Shown: positions 1 through 4,783 of the stretch, piece by piece
Layout: every line of letters begins with the position of its first letter
How positions within the stretch are numbered: position 1 is the first letter of the stretch
Origin: Actinomycetes bacterium
Lineage (GTDB): Bacteria; Actinomycetota; Actinomycetes; Actinomycetales; Microbacteriaceae
Assembly: GCA_023450335.1 (NCBI GenBank)
Contig: JAEXHA010000166.1
Coordinates: 1 to 6,324 of the forward strand
DNA: 6,324 bases
Direction: 5' to 3'
Made by a program: the position numbers and the translations under genes
The notes under the pieces: generated by a model
Told to the model about the DNA's origin: nothing
Seen by the model: only the letters and a program-made list of their open reading frames with translations
The model's database searches: none

Positions 1-14
1 GCGCGGCGCGCACC

Positions 15-29
15 CGCGCGCGGCGCGCG
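15..29 (-). terminator. GC-only hairpin abutting the MFS stop codon, possible terminator
   Basis: CGCGCG (15-20) pairs with CGCGCG (24-29) across a 3-base CGG loop, directly downstream of the minus-strand stop codon at 30-32. No T-tract can be seen before the window ends, so this is not a classical intrinsic terminator. Actinobacterial terminators often lack the U-tail, which keeps the reading open. The 11-mer GCGCGGCGCGC also occurs twice in this short stretch (1-11 and 18-28), so slippage or simple GC richness could explain the symmetry. Confidence 0.3.
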
Positions 30-1274
30 TCAGCGCGGGGTGAGCACGTAGCGGGGGCGGCCGGCGAACAGCCCGGTGAGGGTGAGCAGCACGAGCACCG
101 TGAGCAACAGCGACAGCGACGCGATCCATCCGCCGGTGAGCGAGTGCAGCGAGCCGAAGGCGATCGGGCCGAGCGCCGCGATCAGATACCCCACGGACTG
201 CGACATCCCCGACAGGGCGCTGGAGGCATCGTGGTCGCGGGCGCGCTGCGCCATGAGCGTCAGCGACATGCCGAGCGTCGATCCCGACGACAGGCCGAGC
301 AGCACAGCCCAGAGCGTGATCGCCGCGGGCGCGGCCATGAGGCCGATCGTGCCGACGATGGCCAGCGCCGGGATGAGTGCGGGAATGTAGCGCTCGATGC
401 GACCGCGCAACAGCAACGGCAGCGTGAGGGCGCCGGCCAAGGACATCAGCTGGTAGATCATGACGTCGATGCCGGCCGCGACCTCTGAGCGGCCGGTCGA
501 CATCGAGATCGCGGCGAGCCAGGTCACGAGCATGTAGAACATGGCGGACTGGAAACCCATGTACGCCGCGACCAACCAGGCCACCGGGTCGGTCCAGATC
601 CCGGTGCGGCCCCGCGGCGACGCCGACCGGGCATGCGCATGGCGCGGGCCGCGGTGAGTGAGCCACCAGGCCACGATCGCGAGAGGCAGCAGCGTCGCGC
701 CGGTGGCCAGCAGCGCCACGCGCCAGCCCCCCGGATCACTACCCACCTCGATGTGCGAGATCGGAACGACCACGCCCGACGAGATCGCCCCGAAGCCACC
801 CAGCAGCGCCGTGTACATCGCGGTGACCACCGCCACGCGGCCCGAGAACTCGCGTTTGACGACAGCCGGCATGAGCACGTTGATGATCGCGATGCCGATG
901 CCGATGATCGCGGTGCCGAGCCAGAGCCAGACGACGTCCCCGAGGCCGTCGCCGACGCCGGGCAGCGACCGCACGAGAGTTCCCGCCAGCAGGACGATGA
1001 GCGAGCCCAGCAGGACGCGCGGCTGCCCGAACCGCCGGCTCAGCGTGTGGGCCATCGGCGAGAACAGTGCCCAGGCGACCAGCGGCACGGCCGCGAGTGC
1101 CCCGAGCGCGTCGATGGACAGGCCGGTGTCGGCACCGATCTGTTCCAGGAGCGGCCCGAGCCCCGTGATCGCCGGCCGCATGTTCGCAGCGACCAGGCCC
1201 ACGGCCAGCAGCAGCATCACGAGGGCTATACCGCGCGTGGGTTGCGGCGGTGTCGTCCGCGACGGTGAGGCCAT
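30..1274 (-). CDS. CynX/NimT-family MFS transporter
   Basis: A 414-residue integral membrane protein of the major facilitator superfamily, with about 12 hydrophobic segments and a hydrophilic, basic central loop at roughly residues 206-229. The CynX/NimT signature is visible in TM1 and after it as NMRPAITGLGPLL (31-43). Other family-typical stretches are the TM7 segment GFQSAMFYMLVTWLA (240-254) and the late R-A-R-D...ALSGMSQSVGYLIAALGP region (344-370). Known relatives include E. coli CynX, associated with cyanate metabolism, and NimT, linked to 2-nitroimidazole; the substrates of most members are unknown, so none is assigned. The ATG at 1274 has no good Shine-Dalgarno sequence. A TATCGT box 8 bases upstream could give a leaderless or near-leaderless transcript; a later start near residue 19-20 is less likely because it would cut into TM1. 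The gene is co-oriented with the PaaX-type gene but separated from it by 197 bp and a hairpin, so it is probably a separate transcription unit. Family call firm, substrate unknown. Confidence 0.9.
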   Translation of the reverse strand: MASPSRTTPPQPTRGIALVMLLLAVGLVAANMRPAITGLGPLLEQIGADTGLSIDALGALAAVPLVAWALFSPMAHTLSRRFGQPRVLLGSLIVLLAGTLVRSLPGVGDGLGDVVWLWLGTAIIGIGIAIINVLMPAVVKREFSGRVAVVTAMYTALLGGFGAISSGVVVPISHIEVGSDPGGWRVALLATGATLLPLAIVAWWLTHRGPRHAHARSASPRGRTGIWTDPVAWLVAAYMGFQSAMFYMLVTWLAAISMSTGRSEVAAGIDVMIYQLMSLAGALTLPLLLRGRIERYIPALIPALAIVGTIGLMAAPAAITLWAVLLGLSSGSTLGMSLTLMAQRARDHDASSALSGMSQSVGYLIAALGPIAFGSLHSLTGGWIASLSLLLTVLVLLTLTGLFAGRPRYVLTPR

Positions 1275-1282
1275 GAGTACGG

Positions 1283-1288
1283 ACGATA
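1283..1288 (-). promoter_or_regulatory. possible -10 element for the MFS gene (leaderless transcript)
   Basis: On the minus strand the hexamer TATCGT fits the actinobacterial TAnnnT -10 pattern and ends 8 bases before the ATG at 1274. This spacing would place the transcription start at or beside the start codon. It would explain why no ribosome binding site is visible there. No convincing -35 hexamer sits 16-19 bases upstream, so the call is weak. Confidence 0.25.
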
Positions 1289-1309
1289 TCCCAGCCGAGC
1301 GCGAAGCCC

Positions 1310-1326
1310 CGCATCGCCGCGATGCG
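1310..1326. repeat. perfect inverted repeat upstream of the MFS gene, possible operator
   Basis: CGCATCG (1310-1316) and CGATGCG (1320-1326) form a perfect 7-bp inverted repeat around CCG. It lies 36-52 bp upstream of the MFS start codon, where the -35 region of the proposed promoter would fall. A dimeric repressor site is one reading. A small RNA hairpin or chance in GC-rich DNA is the alternative. No regulator can be matched to it from sequence alone. Confidence 0.4.
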
Positions 1327-1466
1327 ACGCCCCCGAGCCGGTTGCGTGAGTCGAACGCACCTGCGCGGTGAGAATTGGATGCCGGATCGCGCGCCGTGCC
1401 CGAGCCCTCCAGCGCCCGCCGAAGCGCCTGCGCGGCGCCGGTGTGGGACTCGGGCGGCAGTGCGCG

Positions 1467-1485
1467 GGGACTTATGAGAAGTCCC
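1467..1485 (-). terminator. hairpin embedding the stop codon of the PaaX-type gene
   Basis: GGGACTT (1467-1473) and AAGTCCC (1479-1485) form a perfect 7-bp stem with a 5-base loop. The TAA stop of the minus-strand regulator (1472-1474) lies in the stem and loop edge, so the last sense codons build one arm. There is no T-run after it on the minus strand. It could be a U-less terminator or a 3'-end stabilising structure separating the regulator from the MFS gene. Confidence 0.4.
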
Positions 1486-2377
1486 GTGCGAAATGCACGC
1501 TCGCGGCGTCGGCGAGATCAGGGTCGGTGTCGGACAGCACGCGCCGGAATCGTTGCTGGGCATCCAGGGCGAGGCCATCGTAGAGGACCTGGAAGGTGCG
1601 TCGCGCTTCGGGTCGTGGCCACCCGCGAGGCCAGAGCTCGGCCGGCAGCTCCGGGTCGATCGTGCGGAACGCGAGCCACTCGTTCATGAGTCGGGTCCGG
1701 TATACGAGCGCATTGTCGACCGTGCTGAGCTCGGCGGCGGCCGGCGCGTGCCGCTCGATGAATCGCTCGTAGGAGCGGCGGAGTCTCGTCAGATCGAAGG
1801 CCCGCGTGAGTGCACTCTCCGCGACGCCGCGTTCGAACTGCTCGGCGCGGAAGACATGCGCGGTGCGTACAGTGCGCTCGCGGAGCACCCGGTTGACGGA
1901 GGCGGTCACGTCACGCGGCGAGATCCACACCCCGTCCTGCAGCATGGCCATCCCGAGTTCTCGCAGCTCGTTCTGGATCGCGATCCGCGCGAGCCGATTG
2001 TTCTCCGGCACCGTGAGCGTCACCACCGTCCATTGACGGTCCCAGGGGGGTGGTGTCGACCCGAATCCCATGATGTGCCGCAGGCGGACATCGGTGACAT
2101 CGTTCGTGCGCGGGAGGAATCCATAGGCGGTCGTGCGGCCGGACCGAGACTGCGCGAGGACACCGCGCTTATGCAAGCGCAGCACCGCCTGACGGGCGCT
2201 GCCCTCCGTGATTCCGAACTCGCCGAGGAGCGCCACGATGCCGGCTGAGGAAATGTGTTCAGTTCGCCGGAACCAGTAATCGCCGAGCAGGATGCTCAGC
2301 AGATGCTGTGGCTCGCTACGGGACGTCGAGCGTGGCAGACGGACCTCGTCGGTGTTCGTGAGGTCGATGGTGGTCAC
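1472..2377 (-). CDS. PaaX-family transcriptional regulator
   Basis: A 301-residue cytoplasmic DNA-binding protein, close to the usual PaaX length. The N-terminal winged helix-turn-helix spans about residues 24-90, with the family-like LLSILLGDYWFRR (27-38) and SARQAVLRLHKRGVL (60-74) followed by a wing ending in AYGFLP. The middle domain (about 115-165), opening WDRQWTVVTLTVPE, corresponds to the Cas2-like ferredoxin-fold domain of PaaX proteins. The C-terminal PaaX domain (about 197-285) contains LRRSYERFIERH and RTRLMNEWLAFRTIDPELPAELWP. The GTG at 2377 was chosen because GGAG lies 5 bases upstream (2383-2386) and homology begins about 20 residues in. The frame stays open far upstream, antisense to the hydrolase gene, but that extension has no homology and is not coding. 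E. coli PaaX represses phenylacetate genes and is relieved by phenylacetyl-CoA; the ligand here is unknown. Its divergent position beside the hydrolase operon suggests it controls that operon and itself. Confidence 0.92.
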   Translation of the reverse strand: MTTIDLTNTDEVRLPRSTSRSEPQHLLSILLGDYWFRRTEHISSAGIVALLGEFGITEGSARQAVLRLHKRGVLAQSRSGRTTAYGFLPRTNDVTDVRLRHIMGFGSTPPPWDRQWTVVTLTVPENNRLARIAIQNELRELGMAMLQDGVWISPRDVTASVNRVLRERTVRTAHVFRAEQFERGVAESALTRAFDLTRLRRSYERFIERHAPAAAELSTVDNALVYRTRLMNEWLAFRTIDPELPAELWPRGWPRPEARRTFQVLYDGLALDAQQRFRRVLSDTDPDLADAASVHFARDFS

Positions 2378-2403
2378 GCCAACTCCAGAGTGCCGAGGAT
2401 GGG

Positions 2404-2424
2404 GTCGCAGCGACACCGATGTCG
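2404..2424. promoter_or_regulatory. overlapping inverted repeats in the leader of the PaaX-type gene, possible autoregulatory operator
   Basis: Two palindromes overlap here. GTCGC-A-GCGAC covers 2404-2414, and CGACA-CCGA-TGTCG covers 2411-2424. They lie between the proposed minus-strand -10 box and the GTG start of the PaaX-type gene, a position suited to autorepression. The CGACA/TGTCG half-sites recur at 2490-2526 around the divergent promoter, which argues for one protein binding both places. This is inferred only from symmetry and recurrence. Confidence 0.4.
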
Positions 2425-2439
2425 ACCGACGACGCACAG

Positions 2440-2445
2440 ATCCTA
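2440..2445 (-). promoter_or_regulatory. possible -10 element for the PaaX-type gene
   Basis: The minus strand reads TAGGAT, which matches the actinobacterial TAnnnT -10 consensus well. Transcription would begin about 55 bases before the GTG start, giving a leader that contains the palindromes at 2404-2424. No good TTGACA-like hexamer is found at the right distance upstream, so only the -10 is proposed. Confidence 0.35.
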
Positions 2446-2470
2446 GCCTGACCAGGGTGTCCGAAACCGT

Positions 2471-2499
2471 TTGACATCCATCCGTATTGACGACAGTAT
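2471..2499 (+). promoter_or_regulatory. sigma-70-type promoter for the hydrolase-SDR-binding protein operon
   Basis: A perfect -35 hexamer TTGACA (2471-2476) is followed after 17 bp by CAGTAT (2494-2499), which keeps the key A at position 2 and T at position 6 of the -10 box. TATAAG (2497-2502) is an alternative -10 with a 20-bp spacer. The surrounding 70 bp are clearly less GC-rich than the genes. Transcription from here would give a leader of about 45 bases before the GTG at 2552. Confidence 0.55.
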
Positions 2500-2526
2500 A
2501 AGCGCACAACGCAACGGATTTGTCGT
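2490..2526. promoter_or_regulatory. inverted half-sites flanking the operon start site, candidate PaaX-type operator
   Basis: ACGACA (2490-2495) and TGTCGT (2521-2526) are perfect inverted 6-mers separated by 25 bp, with centres 31 bp apart, close to three helical turns. The left arm overlaps the -10 region and the right arm lies in the leader, a typical repressor layout. A second interleaved inverted pair, ATCCGT (2480-2485) and ACGGAT (2514-2519), lies in the same stretch. The similar octamers GTATAAGC (2496-2503) and GTATATGC (2525-2532) also repeat directly. Which of these is the real site cannot be decided by reading. Confidence 0.4.
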
Positions 2527-2540
2527 ATATGCAAAGGCGC

Positions 2541-2546
2541 AGGGAG
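2541..2546 (+). promoter_or_regulatory. ribosome binding site fixing the hydrolase start
   Basis: AGGGAG lies 5 bases before GTG at 2552. It sets the start there rather than at the in-frame TTG at 2471, which is itself the first base of the -35 box. Confidence 0.65.
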
Positions 2547-2551
2547 ACGAC

Positions 2552-3982
2552 GTGAGTACGAACGTGGATGCCGGTCACCGCCGTGATGTCGCGCGCATCG
2601 ACACGATCTCCGAGCTGCCGATGACCGCCGCACCCTTCGGCGCCGCGTGGCTCGCCGATCCCGGAGTGGGCGTCGACCTTTCGGCTTTCGGCTACGTCGA
2701 AGAGGAGCTGTGGCTCACCGGCGTCGCCGGCGAGTGGGGATATGACGACGACTTCACCCCGGTCGTGTTGCAGCCCGTCCGGTACGCGACGCGTGCGCTC
2801 GTGCGTCGTCCGCTGGACTCGGCGCGCTTCAGCGGGACCGTACAGCTGGAGCCTCTCCATCCCGACCTCGATCGCGCACCGACCTGGCAGGTCGCGAACG
2901 CCTGGATCATGGCGCGCGGTCACGCATGGGTCGGTGTCACCCAATCCGCCACGGTCGCCGACGACCTCGCCGCGCGGTGGCCGAGTCGCTATGGCGGCCT
3001 TCACATCTCCCGCCCCGGACTTGGGTACGACATCCTCGGTGCCGTCGCCGTGGCGCTCAAAGGCGGCCGCCTTCCGATCCAGGATGTGCGGAGTGTGACG
3101 ATGTCCGGATGGTCGATCACCGGCAGCCTCTGCCGGGTGTTCGTGCAGGAAGGGTTTGTGACGCGACACCTCGACGGCGGGGGCATCTCGGCCGTCGACG
3201 CCGTCCTCATCGGAAAGAGCTCGGGCGGACTCGTCGGCGCCGGGTATCCGCCGCTGAGCCGAGACGCCACGGCCCTCCCGCCGGACCACCCGCGACGCGT
3301 CGTCACCGGAACGGTGCCCACCTTCGAAGTCCTGACCGAGAGTGAGGCGGAGACGCACGGCCCCGTCCTGCGTGAGGACGCTGACCGGCCGGACGACAGA
3401 TATCGGCTTGTCCAGATTGCCGCGACGACGCATCGGGAATTGCGCCCCGCGGAGGTCAGCCCCCACGAGATCCAGTACGCGGCATCGGGCGGACAGCTCA
3501 GCGACACCCGCATCAACGAGGTTGCCAGCGACGCTCGATTCGGCCTGTTCGCCGGAGCGCTCCTGGAGCACCTCGATCGGTGGGCACGATCGGGCGCCGT
3601 CCCGCCGCGGGCGCCACGCTTCGAGTACACCCCCGACTCCCGCCTGCGCCGTGACCCGACGGGTACGGTGATCGGCGGCATCCGACCACCGTGGCTTGCC
3701 GTCCCGACCTCCCACTATCGGCCGACGAGCACGCCCGCACCGGGGGCGTGCCTTCCGCTGGCACGTTTCCCGGGGGCCGGCACGCCCGCTCACGCGGCAT
3801 CGCTGATCGGCCACCGCGTTCCGTTCACCGCCGATGAACTTGCCACGCGTTATCGAAATGCGGCGCAGTACCGCGCACTGAGCGCGGCACACTGCGATGA
3901 GCTCGTGGATCAGGGATGGCTCCTGCGCGCGGACGCAGAAAGCTACCTCGAATCGCTGCAGTACCCCGGTGACGGCGAATGA
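2552..3982 (+). CDS. alpha/beta hydrolase domain protein (Abhydrolase_10 type)
   Basis: A 476-residue protein without a signal peptide or membrane segment, so probably cytoplasmic. It follows the layout of the alpha/beta-hydrolase-domain family I know as Abhydrolase_10 (PF20091). Family-like blocks are GYVEEELWLTG (47-57), RRPLDSARFSGTVQLEPLHP (85-104), RGHAWVGVTQSA (122-133) and GYDILGAVAVALKGG (158-172). The nucleophile elbow is G-W-S-I-T-G (186-191), making Ser188 the likely nucleophile. His294, in VQIAATTH, is the likely catalytic His; an acid in TESEAE (262-267), such as Glu263 or Glu265, is the third candidate. Homologues as I recall them usually show an S-Q-S-A/G elbow, so S-I-T-G marks a divergent branch. 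An esterase-like hydrolysis is inferred; the substrate is unknown. It is first in the operon, downstream of a good promoter and divergent from the PaaX-type regulator, and its TGA overlaps the SDR start by four bases, implying translational coupling. Fold and family are fairly sure, function is not. Confidence 0.88.
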   Translation: MSTNVDAGHRRDVARIDTISELPMTAAPFGAAWLADPGVGVDLSAFGYVEEELWLTGVAGEWGYDDDFTPVVLQPVRYATRALVRRPLDSARFSGTVQLEPLHPDLDRAPTWQVANAWIMARGHAWVGVTQSATVADDLAARWPSRYGGLHISRPGLGYDILGAVAVALKGGRLPIQDVRSVTMSGWSITGSLCRVFVQEGFVTRHLDGGGISAVDAVLIGKSSGGLVGAGYPPLSRDATALPPDHPRRVVTGTVPTFEVLTESEAETHGPVLREDADRPDDRYRLVQIAATTHRELRPAEVSPHEIQYAASGGQLSDTRINEVASDARFGLFAGALLEHLDRWARSGAVPPRAPRFEYTPDSRLRRDPTGTVIGGIRPPWLAVPTSHYRPTSTPAPGACLPLARFPGAGTPAHAASLIGHRVPFTADELATRYRNAAQYRALSAAHCDELVDQGWLLRADAESYLESLQYPGDGE

Positions 3983-4731
3983 ATCTTGGACTCGACGGCA
4001 CCGTCGCGCTCATCACCGGTGGTGGGGGCGGTCTCGGGCGCGCCGTGAGCGTGGAACTCGCCCGCGAGGGGGCCCACGTCATCGTCCTCGACGTGAGATC
4101 GACAGCCGCCGAGGCGACGGCCGAGGCGATCACGGACTCGGGCGGTGAAGCTCTGCCCTTGGTGTGCGACGTCGCGGACGCGGATGCACGGGCAGCCGCT
4201 CTGCGCGCTGCGATCGCGTGGCGGGGTGCGCCGACTGCCGTCTGCCTCAATGCCGGCGTCGGCGGGTACGGCACCATCGAGAGTCTGCTGGTCGAGGAGT
4301 GGCGGCGCATCATGGCCATCAACCTCGATGCCAACCTGCACATTCTGCGGACGTTGCTCTCCCCGATGCGGGCCGCCGGTGGGGGCAGCATCGTGGCGGT
4401 GAGCTCGCCCGGGGCCGCCGCTGCCGGTCATCCGTCATCCAGTGCCGCCTACGGGGTGTCCAAAGCCGGACTCGAGCGACTCATGACGGACGTCGCCGAT
4501 CGCCACCGCGCAGACCGGATCCGTGCGAACAGCGTTCGGCCCGGCCCCTTGGACACGGACTTCGTCGCCCACCGGCTTCCCGGCGACGGCACGCACGCGG
4601 CACGCCCGCCGATCGGTGCCCGTCTCGCACCCGAGGCCATCGCCGGTCCCATCGCCTTCCTCCTGTCCGCGCGTGCCATGAGCATCACCGGACAGACGGT
4701 TTCGCTCGACGGCGTCCCACCGGACCTCTGA
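3979..4731 (+). CDS. short-chain dehydrogenase/reductase (classical SDR)
   Basis: A 250-residue soluble NAD(P)-dependent oxidoreductase of standard classical SDR length. The Rossmann cofactor motif TGGGGGLG (13-20) fits TGxxxGxG. Asp38 at the end of the second strand (VIVLDVR) favours NAD(H) over NADP(H). CDV (63-65), NAG (91-93) and Asn115 are in place. Catalytic residues are likely Ser143 (in VSSPG), Tyr158 and Lys162 (YGVSK); the Ser-to-Tyr distance is two residues longer than usual, an alanine-rich loop. NSVRPGP (184-190) and the C-terminal TGQTVSLDG (237-245) are family-typical. The ATG overlaps the hydrolase stop as ATGA and has no strong ribosome binding site of its own, so translation probably depends on re-initiation. 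Adjacent to a hydrolase, it could oxidise an alcohol released by cleavage or reduce a ketone; this is inference. SDR membership is secure, substrate unknown. Confidence 0.94.
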   Translation: MNLGLDGTVALITGGGGGLGRAVSVELAREGAHVIVLDVRSTAAEATAEAITDSGGEALPLVCDVADADARAAALRAAIAWRGAPTAVCLNAGVGGYGTIESLLVEEWRRIMAINLDANLHILRTLLSPMRAAGGGSIVAVSSPGAAAAGHPSSSAAYGVSKAGLERLMTDVADRHRADRIRANSVRPGPLDTDFVAHRLPGDGTHAARPPIGARLAPEAIAGPIAFLLSARAMSITGQTVSLDGVPPDL

Positions 4732-4783
4732 CCGAGACTGCACCCACCCTGTTCATCACACGCCTGCAAAGTAAGGAAGCACA

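Noticed and set aside
115..165. The Cas2-like name of the PaaX middle domain (protein residues 115-165) as a hint of a CRISPR locus
   Set aside because: This fold is a normal part of PaaX-family regulators. There is no repeat-spacer array and no cas gene in the window.
1348..1356. Minus-strand GTTCGACTC, a perfect match to the tRNA T-loop consensus, with TTCTCAC shortly before it like a Glu(CTC) anticodon loop
   Set aside because: The T-stem has a C-A mismatch. The anticodon stem does not pair and no matching acceptor or D-arm is found at the right distance. It is at best a decayed fragment and most likely chance.
633..1371. Plus-strand frames of 211 and 237 codons antisense to the MFS gene
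   Set aside because: Low-complexity Arg, Pro and Ser composition, no motif, and fully antisense to a well-conserved transporter.
739..1578. Minus-strand frame of about 279 codons spanning the MFS 5' end, the gap and the end of the PaaX-type gene
   Set aside because: It overlaps two solid genes in another frame, is arginine- and alanine-rich as expected of an out-of-frame GC-rich read, and has no domain.
2471..2551. N-terminal extension of the hydrolase from TTG at 2471
   Set aside because: The TTG is the first part of the -35 hexamer TTGACA, the stretch is AT-rich and promoter-like, and the GTG at 2552 has a good ribosome binding site.
2378..3892. Minus-strand open frame extending the PaaX-type gene upstream to about 806 codons
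   Set aside because: It runs antisense to the well-supported hydrolase gene, shows no recognisable domain, and lacks a ribosome binding site. The PaaX homology begins just after the GTG at 2377. Long antisense frames are common in GC-rich DNA.
4732..4783. Possible terminator or separate promoter between the SDR and the binding-protein gene
   Set aside because: The 52 bp show no hairpin and no paired promoter hexamers, only the ribosome binding site of the next gene.
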